Origin: Streptomyces sp. ISL-36
Lineage (GTDB): Bacteria > Actinomycetota > Actinomycetes > Streptomycetales > Streptomycetaceae
Direction of reading: 5' to 3'
DNA: 64,000 nt
NCBI RefSeq assembly: GCF_018614205.1
Contig: NZ_JAGGOS010000046.1
Span: 62,001-126,000, forward strand
Below, one piece after another: positions 16,108 to 25,311 of the stretch (positions within the stretch are counted from its first letter, which is position 1; every line of letters begins with the position of its first letter). The position numbers were made by a program, and so were the translations under genes. The notes beneath the pieces are model-generated. The model did not search any database. It saw only the letters and a program-made list of their open reading frames with translations, and was not told where the DNA came from.

Positions 16108-17672
16108 TCGCGCTCCCTCAGTTCACGGCGGAGTATCTTCCCGGACGCCGCCTTCGGCACCGCGTCGATGAACTCCACCCGTCGGATCTTCTTGTACGGG
16201 GCGACCCGCTCGGCCACGAAGGCCATGACGTCGTCGGCCGACAGGTCCGTCGTGCCCGGATGACGCACCACGTACGCCTTCGGCACCTCGTTGCCGTCCT
16301 CGTCGTACACCCCGATCACCGCCGCGTCCGCCACCCCATCGTGGGTGAGCAGCAGGGCTTCGAGCTCGGCCGGGGCGACCTGGAAGCCCTTGTACTTGAT
16401 GAGTTCCTTGACCCGGTCGACGACGAAGAGCCAGCCGTTCTCGTCGACCCGGCCGATGTCGCCCGTGTGCACCCAGCCGTCGGCGTCGATCATGGCGGCG
16501 GTGGCGTCGGGGCGGCCGAGGTACCCCTTCATGACCTGCGGGCCCCGGATGGCGACCTCGCCCTCGACTCCCGGCTCGGCGTCCCTTCCGGGGTCGTCGA
16601 GGGACAGGATCCGCATCTCGGTGCTCGGCAGGAGCTTGCCGACGGCGCCGGGTGGAGGGCTCACGGCGTCGAGCGGGACGACGTGGGTGCCGGGGGAGAG
16701 CTCCGTCATCCCGTACGCCTGCCGGACCGGGGGCAGCTTCAGCCGGGCCGAGCAGGCCTCGGCGAGGGAGGCGTCGAGCGGGGCGGCGGCGCTGACGATG
16801 TACTCCAGGGAGGACAGGTCGTGCTCGGCGACGGCCGGGTGCTTGGCGAGCGCGAGGACGATCGGCGGGGCCACGTAGAGACCGTTGATGCGGTGCTTCT
16901 CGATCGCCGCGAGGAACACGTCGAGGTCGAAGCGCGGCAGCACGACGACGGTGGCGCCCTGCCGCAGCGGGGCGTTCATCAGGGCGGTGAGCCCGTAGAT
17001 GTGGAAGAAGGGCAGGACGGCGAGGATGCGGTCGCCGGGCCCCATGGGGATGAAGGGTTCGAGCTGGGCGAGGTTGGTGGCGATCGAGGTGTGGGTGAGC
17101 ATCACGCCCTTGGGGACCCCGGTGGTGCCGGAGGAGTAGGGCAGGGCGGCGATGTCCTCGTCGGGGTCGATGTCCACGAACGGCTCGGGCGCGGTCGACG
17201 CCAGCATGCCCTGGAGGGAGAGGTGCCCCTCGGCGGTGTCGCAGACGAGGATCTCCTCGATGCCGCCCGTGAGTTCGGCGGCCCGGCGGGCCGTTTCGAG
17301 GAGGGGGGAGACGGTGACGATCCAGCGCGCGGAGGAGTCGCGGAGCTGCTTGGCGAACTCCTCCGGCGTGGCCAGCGGGTGGACGGTGGTGACGGACGCG
17401 CCGGCGCGGGTGGCGGCGTAGAACGCGACCGGGAAGAGCACGGTGTTGGGGCTGTGCAGGGCGAGGACGTCGCCCTTGCGGACACCGGCCTCGGCGAGCC
17501 CGGCGGCGATCCGCCGGTGGAACGTGTCGACCTGGGCGTACGTGAGGGTGAGGTGGCCCGCCCCGTCGATCAGGGCCGGGGTGTCGCCGCGTCCGGCGGC
17601 CCGGCCGAGGACGGCCTCGTGGATGGGGAGGGAGACGGGCTGAACATCCGCGTACTCGCTGTGAAACACCAT
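16104..17672 (-). CDS. AMP-dependent acyl/aryl-CoA ligase (4-coumarate:CoA ligase-like)
   Basis: 522-residue ANL-superfamily ligase activating a carboxylic acid as its CoA thioester for the operon. Motifs: P-loop LPYSSGTTGVPKGVM, A5-type YGMTELSPGTH, TGDIGRVDENG, hinge VDRVKELIKYKGFQV, and C-terminal catalytic Lys in PKAASGKILRRELR. The overall pattern is closest to 4CL-type enzymes; the acid could be aromatic or branched aliphatic. Confidence 0.9.
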   Translation of the reverse strand: MVFHSEYADVQPVSLPIHEAVLGRAAGRGDTPALIDGAGHLTLTYAQVDTFHRRIAAGLAEAGVRKGDVLALHSPNTVLFPVAFYAATRAGASVTTVHPLATPEEFAKQLRDSSARWIVTVSPLLETARRAAELTGGIEEILVCDTAEGHLSLQGMLASTAPEPFVDIDPDEDIAALPYSSGTTGVPKGVMLTHTSIATNLAQLEPFIPMGPGDRILAVLPFFHIYGLTALMNAPLRQGATVVVLPRFDLDVFLAAIEKHRINGLYVAPPIVLALAKHPAVAEHDLSSLEYIVSAAAPLDASLAEACSARLKLPPVRQAYGMTELSPGTHVVPLDAVSPPPGAVGKLLPSTEMRILSLDDPGRDAEPGVEGEVAIRGPQVMKGYLGRPDATAAMIDADGWVHTGDIGRVDENGWLFVVDRVKELIKYKGFQVAPAELEALLLTHDGVADAAVIGVYDEDGNEVPKAYVVRHPGTTDLSADDVMAFVAERVAPYKKIRRVEFIDAVPKAASGKILRRELRERE

Positions 17673-17718
17673 GCGTGCCCCCTGGAGAGGTGGAAGGTGG
17701 TCGACAGAATCCCCCCTC

Positions 17719-18855
17719 TCAGTACGACTTGGGGAGACCCAGGGACTGGTGGGAGACGTAGTTCAGGATCATTTCCCGGCTGACGGGCGCGATCCGGGCG
17801 ACGCGGGAGGCCGTGATCAGCCGGGCGAGGCCGAACTCGCGGGTGAGGCCGTTGCCGCCGAGGGTGTGGACGGACTGGTCGACGGCCCTCACACAGGCCT
17901 CGGCGGCCGCGTACTTGGCCATGTTGGCGGCCTCCCCCGCGCCGATGTCGTCTCCGGCGTCGTAGAGGTGGGCGGCCTTCTGCATCATCAGCCTGGCCAG
18001 TTCCAGCTCGATGTGAGCCTGGGCGAGGGGGTGGGCTATGGCCTGGTGGGCGCCGATGGGGGTCTTCCACACCTGGCGGTCCTTGGCGTAGGCGACGGCC
18101 TGGGCGAGCGCGTAGCGGCCCATGCCGATCGCGAAGGCGGCGGTCATGATCCGCTCGGGGTTGAGCCCGGCGAAGAGCTGCAGGAGCCCGGCGTCCCCGT
18201 CGCCCACCAGCGCGTCGGCGGGCAGGTGGACGTCGTCGAGCGTGAGCTCGAACTGCTTCTCCTGGGCGTCGAGTTCCATCTCGATGGCGCGGCGGCCGAA
18301 GCCGGGGGTGTCGCGTGGGACGACGAAGAGACAGGGCTTGAGGTTGCCGGTGCGGGCGTCGGAGGTGCGGCCGACGATGAGCGTGGCGTCGGCGATGTCG
18401 ACGCCGGAGACGAAGACCTTCCGGCCGTTGAGGACCCAGCCGTCCTCCGTCTTCGTGGCGGTGGTGGTGATGCGGTGGGAGTTGGACCCGGCGTCCGGCT
18501 CGGTGATGCCGAAGGCCATGGTGCGGCTGCCGTCGGCGAGACCGGGCAGCCACTCCCGTTTCTGCTCCTCGGTGCCGAACCGGGTGATGACGGTGCCGCA
18601 GATCGCCGGCGAGACGATCATCATCAGCAGCGGTGCGCCGGCCGCGCCCGCCTCCTCCAGGACGATGGAGAGCTCGGCGATGCCGCCGCCCCCGCCGCCG
18701 TACTCCTCGGGCAGGTTCACGCCGAGGTAGCCGAGCTTCCCGGCCTCGGCCCAGAGCGTGGCCCGGTCGAAGGCGCGGCCGTGGCGGTGGCCGAGGGCGG
18801 AGACGGCGGCGCGCAGGGCGGTGTGCTCGGGGGATTCGATGACGGATCCGGTCAT
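17719..18855 (-). CDS. Acyl-CoA dehydrogenase
   Basis: 378-residue flavoprotein carrying out alpha,beta-dehydrogenation of an acyl-CoA. N-terminal helical domain, beta domain with FGITEPDAGSNSHRI (FAD/substrate binding) and NGRKVFVSGVD, and the C-terminal domain with DRQVWKTPIGAHQAIAHPLA and HTLGGNGLTREFGLARL. Start overlaps the biotin carboxylase stop (ATGA). The intact FAD signatures argue for activity; chain preference cannot be read from sequence alone. Confidence 0.92.
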   Translation of the reverse strand: MTGSVIESPEHTALRAAVSALGHRHGRAFDRATLWAEAGKLGYLGVNLPEEYGGGGGGIAELSIVLEEAGAAGAPLLMMIVSPAICGTVITRFGTEEQKREWLPGLADGSRTMAFGITEPDAGSNSHRITTTATKTEDGWVLNGRKVFVSGVDIADATLIVGRTSDARTGNLKPCLFVVPRDTPGFGRRAIEMELDAQEKQFELTLDDVHLPADALVGDGDAGLLQLFAGLNPERIMTAAFAIGMGRYALAQAVAYAKDRQVWKTPIGAHQAIAHPLAQAHIELELARLMMQKAAHLYDAGDDIGAGEAANMAKYAAAEACVRAVDQSVHTLGGNGLTREFGLARLITASRVARIAPVSREMILNYVSHQSLGLPKSY

Positions 18856-20816
18856 TGCTCTTCCTCCTGTGCATCGGACGGTGCGTCGGTCTGTACGTCG
18901 GTCCCTGCCTCGGTCCGTACGTCGGTCACGGCCTCGGTCCGTACGTCGGACGGTGTGTCGGCCTGTACGACGGCGAGCAGGGCACCGACCTCGACCTGGC
19001 GGCCGGGGACGGCGTGGAGCGCCGTGAGGGTGCCGGAGGCGGGAGCGGTCACGCGGTGCTCCATCTTCATGGCCTCCAGCCAGAGGAGCGGCTGCCCTGC
19101 GGTGACCGCGTCGCCGACCGCGAGGCCCTCGGCGACCCGGACGACGGTGCCGGGCATGGGGGCGAGGAGCGAGCCGGGCGCGGTCTGTTCGCGGGGGTCG
19201 GGGAAGCGGGGGCGCGCGGTGAGCCGGTGGGGGCCGACGTACACGGTGTCGCCGTGGCGAGCGACCTCGAAGTCCCGGACGACGCCCTCGACGTCGAGCC
19301 GGACGCGCCCCGGGGTGACGTGTACGGCACGGACGCCCTCGGGCGCGGTGATCTCGTAGCCGCCGTCCCGGGTGGGCCGGTAGCGCGCCTCGTGCTCGCC
19401 GTACGCCCGGATCTGATCCTGGGAGCGGACGTTGCGCCATCCGCCGCCGAACCGGCCCGCGCCCCTCGCCGCGTCCGCGAGCGCGGCGGCGACGGCGGCG
19501 TACGCCTCCCCGGGCGGTGCCTGCGTCAGCGCGTCGAGGTTCCGCTCGTAGAACCCGGTGTCGAGCCGGTCCGGATCGGCGAATTCCGGGTGCCGCAGGG
19601 AGCCGACGAGCAGCGCGCGGTTGGTCACGGGCCCGTGGATCCGGGCCCGGGACAGGGCGTGCGCGAGCCTGCGGACGGCCTCGGCGCGGGTGGGGGCGTG
19701 GGCGACGACCTTGGCGAGCATCGGGTCGTAGTGGACGCCGATGACGTCACCGGAGGCGTACCCGGTGTCGACGCGGACACCGCGCGCGTCGCCGGGGAAC
19801 TCCAGCGCGTGCAGGACACCGGTCTGCGGGGCCCAGCCCCTCGCCGGGTCCTCCGCGTAGAGGCGTGCCTCGATCGCGTGGCCCCGCGGGGCCGGGGGCT
19901 CGGGCGGGAGCGGGGCGCCCTCGGCCACGGAGAGCTGGAGGGCGACCAGGTCGACGCCGAAGACGGCCTCGGTCACCGGGTGCTCGACCTGGAGGCGGGT
20001 GTTCATCTCCAGGAAGTGCGCCCGGCCGTCCGCGACCAGGAACTCGACCGTGCCCGCGCCGACGTAGCCGACGGCCTTCGCCGCCGACACGGACCGCTCG
20101 TGGAGCTCGGCGACGAGTGCGGACGGCAGGCCGGGCGCCGGGGCCTCCTCGATCACCTTCTGGTGGCGGCGCTGGAGCGAGCAGTCGCGGGTGCCGAGCG
20201 CCCACACCGTTCCGTGCGCGTCGGCCAGGACCTGGACCTCGACGTGCCGTCCGTTCTCGACGTACGGCTCGACGAACACCTCGCCGTCCCCGAACGCGCT
20301 CGCCGCCTCGGCCGAGGCGGCCGCCAGCTCCCCGGGGAGCGCGGCCAGGTCGCGGACGATCCGCATGCCACGGCCGCCGCCGCCCGCCGCCGCCTTCACC
20401 AGGACCGGAAGGTCAGCCTCCGTCACGTCCGTGAGCGGGGCGATCCCCAGGAGTTCCTTCGCGCGCGTCTTCGACGCCATCGCCTCGATGGCCGGGGGCG
20501 GAGGGCCGATCCAGACCAGGCCCGCGTCCTCGACCGCCCGCGCGAACTCGGCGTTCTCCGACAGGAAGCCGTACCCCGGGTGCACCGCGTCGGCGCCCGC
20601 GGCCAGCGCCGCCTTCACCACCAGGTCGCCGCGCAGATACGTATCGGCGGGCGATGCCCCCGGCAGCCGCACGGCCGCGTCGGCCTCCCGCACGTGCAGG
20701 GCCGAGGCGTCGGCGTCCGAGTACACGGCGACGGTGGCGACGCCCAGCTCCCGGCACGTACGGAACACCCGGCAGGCGATCTCGCCCCGGTTCGCGACCA
20801 GCACAGTCGAAATCAT
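18852..20816 (-). CDS. Biotin carboxylase/BCCP subunit of an acyl-CoA carboxylase
   Basis: 654-residue alpha subunit that carboxylates its own biotin with ATP and bicarbonate. Biotin carboxylase N-terminus (ISTVLVANRGEIACRVFRTC), ATP-grasp with KAAAGGGGRGMRIV, catalytic MNTRLQVEHPVTEAV, then a linker and BCCP domain with biotinylation site EAMKMEH (Lys584). A 34-residue low-complexity tail repeats DVRTEA/DVQTDA (18855-18956), which is not part of the family. Starts 11 bp after the carboxyltransferase stop. Works with the beta subunit upstream; methylcrotonyl-, propionyl- or geranyl-type substrates are possible. Confidence 0.93.
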   Translation of the reverse strand: MISTVLVANRGEIACRVFRTCRELGVATVAVYSDADASALHVREADAAVRLPGASPADTYLRGDLVVKAALAAGADAVHPGYGFLSENAEFARAVEDAGLVWIGPPPPAIEAMASKTRAKELLGIAPLTDVTEADLPVLVKAAAGGGGRGMRIVRDLAALPGELAAASAEAASAFGDGEVFVEPYVENGRHVEVQVLADAHGTVWALGTRDCSLQRRHQKVIEEAPAPGLPSALVAELHERSVSAAKAVGYVGAGTVEFLVADGRAHFLEMNTRLQVEHPVTEAVFGVDLVALQLSVAEGAPLPPEPPAPRGHAIEARLYAEDPARGWAPQTGVLHALEFPGDARGVRVDTGYASGDVIGVHYDPMLAKVVAHAPTRAEAVRRLAHALSRARIHGPVTNRALLVGSLRHPEFADPDRLDTGFYERNLDALTQAPPGEAYAAVAAALADAARGAGRFGGGWRNVRSQDQIRAYGEHEARYRPTRDGGYEITAPEGVRAVHVTPGRVRLDVEGVVRDFEVARHGDTVYVGPHRLTARPRFPDPREQTAPGSLLAPMPGTVVRVAEGLAVGDAVTAGQPLLWLEAMKMEHRVTAPASGTLTALHAVPGRQVEVGALLAVVQADTPSDVRTEAVTDVRTEAGTDVQTDAPSDAQEEEQ

Positions 20817-20827
20817 CGGAAGTGGCC

Positions 20828-22435
20828 TCACATTCGGAAGACGCCGAAGCCGCCGCGCGCGCCCTCGACCGGTGCCGTGTGGATGGCGGACAGGCACAGG
20901 CCGAGGACCGTGCGGGTGTCACGGGGGTCGATGACGCCGTCGTCGTACAGCCGTCCCGACAGGAACATCGGCAGCGACTCGGACTCGATCTGCGCCTCGA
21001 CCATCGCGCGCAGCCCGGCGTCCGCCTCGGCGGCCTTGTCGTCGTACGGCTGCCCCTTCGCGGCGGCGCTCGCCCGCGCCACGATCGAAAGCACACCCGC
21101 GAGCTGCTGCGGGCCCATGACGGCGGACTTGGCGCTCGGCCAGGCGAAGAGGAAGCGCGGGTCGTAGGCGCGGCCGCACATGCCGTAGTGCCCGGCGCCG
21201 TACGACGCTCCCATCAGCACGGACAGGTGGGGTACGCGGCTGTTCGACACCGCGTTGATCATCATCGCGCCGTGCTTGATGATGCCGCCCTGCTCGTACT
21301 CCTTGCCGACCATGTAGCCGGTGGTGTTGTGCAGGAAGACCAGTGGGATGTCGCGCTGGTTGGCGAGCTGGATGAACTGTGCGGCCTTCTGCGACTCGGC
21401 GGAGAAGAGCACGCCCTGGGCGTTGGCGAGGATGCCCACCGGATAGCCGTGCAGCGCGGCCCACCCGGTCACCAGGCTCGGCCCGTACAGCGGCTTGAAC
21501 TCGTCGAAGTCCGAGCCGTCCACGATCCGGGCGATCACCTCGCGCGGGTCGAAGGGGGTCTTCAGGTCCCCCGGCACGATCCCGAGGAGCTCGTCCTCGT
21601 CGTACTTCGGGCCTTCGGCGAAGACCGGATCGGGGTGCGCCTTGCGGTGGTTGAGGCGGGCGACGATCCGCCGCGCCTGGCGCAGCGCGTCCGCCTCGTC
21701 GACGGCGTAGTGGTCGGCGAGGCCCGAGACCCGGGCGTGCATCTCGGCGCCGCCGAGCGACTCGTCGTCGCTCTCCTCCCCCGTCGCCATCTTCACCAGC
21801 GGCGGACCGCCGAGGAAGACCTTCGACCGCTCCTTGATCATCACGGTGTGGTCGGACATGCCGGGGACGTAGGCCCCGCCGGCCGTCGAGTTGCCGAAGA
21901 CGACCGCGATCGTCGGGATCCCGGCGGCGGAGAGGCGGGTGATGTCGCGGAACAGCGTCCCGCCGGGGATGAAGATCTCCTTCTGGGACGGCAGGTCGGC
22001 GCCGCCGGACTCGACGAGCGCGATGCACGGCAGCCGGTTGGCGTACGCGATCTCGTTGGCCCGCAGCGCCTTCTTCAGCGTCCACGGGTTGGAGGCCCCG
22101 CCCCGTACGGTCGGGTCGTTGGCGGTGATCAGGCACTCGACGCCCTCGACGACGCCGATGCCGGTGACGATCGAGGCGCCCACCGGGTAGTCGCTGCCCC
22201 AGGCGGCGAGCGGGGACAGTTCGAGGAAGGGCGTGTCCGGGTCGATCAGCAGCTCGATCCGCTCGCGCGCGAGCATCTTCCCGCGTCCCCGGTGCCGGCC
22301 CACGTACTTCTCGCCGCCGCCCGCGAGCGCCTGGGCGTGTTCGGCGTCGAGGGCGGCGAGCTTGTCGAGCATGGCGGCGCGGTGGGCCGCGTAGTCGGGT
22401 CCGCCGGTGTCGAGGGCGGAGGCCAGGACGGTCAC
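20828..22435 (-). CDS. Acyl-CoA carboxylase carboxyltransferase (beta) subunit
   Basis: 535-residue carboxyltransferase moving the carboxyl group from biotin to an acyl-CoA. Family blocks: GRGKMLARERIELLIDPDTP, VGASIVTGIGVVEGVECLI, NDPTVRGGASNPWTLKKALR, LVESGGADLPSQKEIF, NSTAGGAYVPGMSD, FLHNTTGYMVGKEYEQGGII and YGAGHYGMCGRAYDPRFLF. The GGxxxxG-rich blocks look most like methylcrotonyl-CoA/geranyl-CoA carboxylases. GTG start with GGAGG upstream, overlapping the AtuA stop (GTGA). Confidence 0.93.
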   Translation of the reverse strand: MTVLASALDTGGPDYAAHRAAMLDKLAALDAEHAQALAGGGEKYVGRHRGRGKMLARERIELLIDPDTPFLELSPLAAWGSDYPVGASIVTGIGVVEGVECLITANDPTVRGGASNPWTLKKALRANEIAYANRLPCIALVESGGADLPSQKEIFIPGGTLFRDITRLSAAGIPTIAVVFGNSTAGGAYVPGMSDHTVMIKERSKVFLGGPPLVKMATGEESDDESLGGAEMHARVSGLADHYAVDEADALRQARRIVARLNHRKAHPDPVFAEGPKYDEDELLGIVPGDLKTPFDPREVIARIVDGSDFDEFKPLYGPSLVTGWAALHGYPVGILANAQGVLFSAESQKAAQFIQLANQRDIPLVFLHNTTGYMVGKEYEQGGIIKHGAMMINAVSNSRVPHLSVLMGASYGAGHYGMCGRAYDPRFLFAWPSAKSAVMGPQQLAGVLSIVARASAAAKGQPYDDKAAEADAGLRAMVEAQIESESLPMFLSGRLYDDGVIDPRDTRTVLGLCLSAIHTAPVEGARGGFGVFRM

Positions 22436-24111
22436 AGGAGTTCCTCCGGTACGTCGAGTTCGCGGGCGCGGAGCCACTCGCCGAGGGCTTTGGCCTGGGG
22501 GTCGAAGCGGGCCTGGGAGGCGACGCCCTCGCCGAGGAGGCCGGTGACGACGAAGTTCACCGCGCGCAGGGCGGGCAGGTCGTGGCGTACGACGGCCAGG
22601 TCGGCGGTCTCCGGGAGGAGTTCGCGCAGCCGCTCCACGGTGAGGGTGTGGGCGAGCCAGCGCCAGGCCGTGTCGGAGGTGACCCACACGCCGACGTTGG
22701 CGTCCCCGCCCTTGTCACCGCTGCGGGCACCGGCGACCCGCCCGAGGGGCGCTCTGCGGGTGGGCCCGGGAGGCAGGGGTTCGGGGAGCGGGGGCGGGTC
22801 GACCGGTGCCGGCTCGCGTGTGTGCGGTGGTACGGGGACGGGCAGCCGGGTCCCGTCGGGCAGCACGGCCGTGTGCGGAACGTCCCCCGCCGGTACGTAC
22901 GCGGCCTCGAAGACCCCGTAGGGGGCGCCCTTCCCCGGCGGGGCGGTGACATGGAAGCCCGGGTAACCGGCGAGGGCGAGCTCGATCGCGGCGCCGCTCA
23001 GCGCACGGCCGACGGCCTCCGGGTCGGGGTCGCGCACGACGAGCCGGAGCAGGGCGCTCGCGGTCTCCTCGGTGTCGGCGTCGGGGCGGTCGGTCCGGGC
23101 CAGCTCCCAACGGACTTCGGCGGGGCGGGACTTGGACCGTGCGAAGGCGTCCTCGATCTGGTCCTGGGTGAGCCGGGCCTTGGCCTCGACGTCGAGGCCG
23201 GTGAGGACGAAGACGACCTCGTTGCGGAAACCGCCGAGGCGGCAGCGGCCGACCTTGAGGGTGGGCGGCGGGGCCTCGCCCCGTACCCCGCTGATCCGGA
23301 CCCGGTCGGGGCCGTCCTGGGTGAGCCGTACGGTGTCGAGCCGGGCGGTGACGTCGGGCCCCGCGTACCGGGCTCCGGCCGTCTCGTACAGGAGCTGCGC
23401 GGTGACCGTGCCGACGTCGACGAGCCCTCCCGTACCGGCGTGCTTGGTGATGACGCAGGTGCCGTCGGGGTGGATCTCGGCGAGGGGGAAGCCGGGGCGG
23501 CGCACGTCGTGGTCGCGGAAGAAGGCGTAGTTGCCTCCGGTGGCCTGGGTGCCGCACTCCAGGACGTGCCCGGCCACGACCGCGCCCGCCAGCTCGTCGT
23601 ACGCCTCCGGTCCCCAGCCGAAGAACCACTGCGCGGGGCCGGTGACGAGGGCGGCGTCGGTGACGCGGCCGGTGACGACGACATCGGCGCCGGCGGCGAG
23701 ACAGGCGGCGATGCCGGCGCCGCCGAGGTAGGCGTTGGCGGCGAGGATCCCGCCCCCGGCGGGCAGCCGGTCGCCTTCGACGTGGGCGATCCGCGCCGGG
23801 ACGCCGAGGCGGTCCGCCAGGGCGCGCAGGGCGTCGGCGAGACCGGCGGGGTGGAGGCCGCCCGCGTTGGTGACGATCCTGACGCCCCGCTCGTGGGCGA
23901 GGCCGAGCCCTTCCTCCATCTGCCGCAGGAAGGTCTTGGCGTAGCCCGCGTCCGGGTTCTTCAGCCGGTCGCGGCCGAGGATGAGCATGGTCAGTTCGGC
24001 GAGGTAGTCGCCGGTGAGGACGTCGAGTTCGCCGCCGGTGAGCATCTCGCGGACGGCGTCGAAGCGGTCACCGTAGAAGCCGGAGGCGTTGCCGATGCGG
24101 AGGACGTCCAC
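22432..24111 (-). CDS. AtuA-like (DUF1446) protein with C-terminal ferredoxin-fold extension
   Basis: 559-residue protein of the acyclic terpene utilisation AtuA family. The N-terminal DUF1446 domain starts VLRIGNASGFYGDRFDAV and includes LDVLTGDYLAELTM and ADVVVTGRVTDAALV. After a Pro-rich linker (REPAPVDPPPLPEPLPPGP) comes the separate AtuA-C domain (GRVAGARSGDKGGDANVGVW). AtuA proteins accompany citronellyl/isopentanoyl degradation in Pseudomonas; their reaction is unclear. Here it sits with a carboxylase pair, ligase and dehydrogenase, the expected company. GTG start overlaps the previous stop (TAGTG). Confidence 0.87.
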   Translation of the reverse strand: MDVLRIGNASGFYGDRFDAVREMLTGGELDVLTGDYLAELTMLILGRDRLKNPDAGYAKTFLRQMEEGLGLAHERGVRIVTNAGGLHPAGLADALRALADRLGVPARIAHVEGDRLPAGGGILAANAYLGGAGIAACLAAGADVVVTGRVTDAALVTGPAQWFFGWGPEAYDELAGAVVAGHVLECGTQATGGNYAFFRDHDVRRPGFPLAEIHPDGTCVITKHAGTGGLVDVGTVTAQLLYETAGARYAGPDVTARLDTVRLTQDGPDRVRISGVRGEAPPPTLKVGRCRLGGFRNEVVFVLTGLDVEAKARLTQDQIEDAFARSKSRPAEVRWELARTDRPDADTEETASALLRLVVRDPDPEAVGRALSGAAIELALAGYPGFHVTAPPGKGAPYGVFEAAYVPAGDVPHTAVLPDGTRLPVPVPPHTREPAPVDPPPLPEPLPPGPTRRAPLGRVAGARSGDKGGDANVGVWVTSDTAWRWLAHTLTVERLRELLPETADLAVVRHDLPALRAVNFVVTGLLGEGVASQARFDPQAKALGEWLRARELDVPEELL

Positions 24112-24971
24112 TAGGCCTCCTCGGGTGCGCGGCCGGACGCGGGGCCGGGTGCGGGGCCGGACGCGTGCTCGGGCGCTTTCTCCGGCGCGGACTTGGGGGC
24201 GCGGCCGGTGCCGGCCGGTCCGGCGAAGGCCTGGGCGAAGGAGAGCCAGCGGTCGGCCTCCTCGCCCTCGGCGCGCAGCGCGGTGTCGTCGCGGTGGACC
24301 CGCTGGGTGACGAGGAGGCAGAAGTCGAGGGCGGGCCCGGTGATCCGCTGGGCCGCCTCGGCCGGTCCGTACACCCACTCCTCGCCGTCGGGGGCGACCA
24401 GCTCGACCCGGAACGGCTCGGGCGGCGCCGTGAGCCCCCGTACGAGATAAGCGTAGTCGCGGGCCCGGACGCCGATCCAGGCCACGTGGCGGAGCCGGGC
24501 GGTCGGTTGGCGGACGACGCCGAGGGCGTCGGCGATGTCCTGCCCGTGTGCCCAGGTCTCCATGAGCCGGGCGGTGCCCATGGAGGCGGCGCTCATGGGC
24601 GGGCCGTACCAGGGGAAGCGGGCGCCCTTCGGCGCCTCGCGCAGGGCCTGTTGAAGCTGCTCGCGCCCCTCGCGCCAGCAGGCGAGCAGCTCGGCGGGCG
24701 GGAGCGCGGCGCCTTCCTCTGCGCCCTCGTCGACGAAGGTGCCGGGTGCGACGAGGGCCTTCTCGACCTCGGCGGCGAAGGCGTCGGGATCGGTGGCGGC
24801 GAGCAGGGCCGCCCGGTCGGTCCAGGCGAGGTGCGCGATCTGGTGGGCGACGGTCCAGCCTGCGGCGGGTGTCGCCGTGGCCCACTGTGCGGGGCTCAAC
24901 TCCCCTACCAGGCGGTCGACTTCTTCGCTCTCACTGCGCAGATCGTCGAGGACGACGACGGGGTCGGACAC
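24111..24971 (-). CDS. TIGR03084-family DinB/mycothiol-transferase-like protein
   Basis: 286-residue protein, first gene of the acyl-CoA operon. The N-terminal DinB-like four-helix region contains possible metal ligands: WTVAHQIAHLAWTD (His/His) and METWAHGQDIADALG (His/Asp). A C-terminal domain includes VELVAPDGEEWVYGP. The family accompanies AtuA-type clusters in actinobacteria, but no reaction is established to my knowledge. GTG 24971 was preferred over the longer ORF because it has GGGAG upstream and matches the family start. The tail is Ala/Pro-rich low complexity. Confidence 0.82.
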   Translation of the reverse strand: MSDPVVVLDDLRSESEEVDRLVGELSPAQWATATPAAGWTVAHQIAHLAWTDRAALLAATDPDAFAAEVEKALVAPGTFVDEGAEEGAALPPAELLACWREGREQLQQALREAPKGARFPWYGPPMSAASMGTARLMETWAHGQDIADALGVVRQPTARLRHVAWIGVRARDYAYLVRGLTAPPEPFRVELVAPDGEEWVYGPAEAAQRITGPALDFCLLVTQRVHRDDTALRAEGEEADRWLSFAQAFAGPAGTGRAPKSAPEKAPEHASGPAPGPASGRAPEEA

Positions 24972-25043
24972 GGTGCGCTCCCCTCGGGGCACGGGCGAAC
25001 CACGGGCGTGTGCCGAGGAGCATGACAGCGAGCCAGGAAACAA

Positions 25044-25061
25044 TCAAGCACGCTTGCTTGA
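25044..25061. promoter_or_regulatory. Palindromic operator upstream of the acyl-CoA operon
   Basis: TCAAGC-N6-GCTTGA is a perfect 18-bp palindrome about 73 bp upstream of the first operon gene. Sites of the AAGC/GCTTG type are common for TetR repressors of fatty-acid or branched-acid catabolism. Assignment to the TetR at 14825-15412 is inference. Confidence 0.6.
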
Positions 25062-25230
25062 AATTATGAGGCAGGGCACCGGAGCGGAGTGCCGCGTCGT
25101 CGTGCGTACGCGAGGGAGAGGGCGCGAGGGAGAGGGCGCTGAAGAGTTTCAGCGGAGGGGGGAGAGCCGAGGGAAGTGGGGGCGGAGGAGGAGCACCCAC
25201 TCCTCGCCACTCTCAACTTATAGCGCACAG

Positions 25231-25252
25231 GGGGGCTTGCGGCAAGGCCCCC
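25231..25252 (+). promoter_or_regulatory. Rifamycin-associated element (RAE)
   Basis: GGGGGCTTGC-GG-CAAGGCCCCC is a near-perfect inverted repeat just downstream of a TTATAG -10-like box and 60 bp before helR. It matches my memory of the RAE, an inverted repeat reported upstream of rifamycin-inactivating and helR genes in actinomycetes and required for rifamycin induction. Confidence 0.75.
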
Positions 25253-25311
25253 GTCCTCCCGCAAAATCGCTGGTCCAAGGCCCGAACCTGCCTGAATTGG
25301 GAGACCCCTCA

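Larger units (their letters stand above)
24972..25311. other. 340-bp divergent intergenic region
   Basis: Gene-free stretch between the acyl-CoA operon and helR. It contains the TetR-type palindrome (25044-25061), a purine-rich tract with GAGGGAGAGGGCGC iterations (25110-25140), a perfect 7-bp hairpin CGCTGAA/TTCAGCG with a 4-nt loop (25137-25154), a TTATAG -10-like box (about 25219-25224) and the rifamycin-associated element (25231-25252). No ORF with coding character is visible. Confidence 0.7.

Noticed and set aside
24739..25311. N-terminal extension of the helR frame to give a 910-residue protein
   Set aside because: The extension runs through the divergent promoter, the RAE and the TetR palindrome and has no homology-like character; GTG 25312 has a good RBS.
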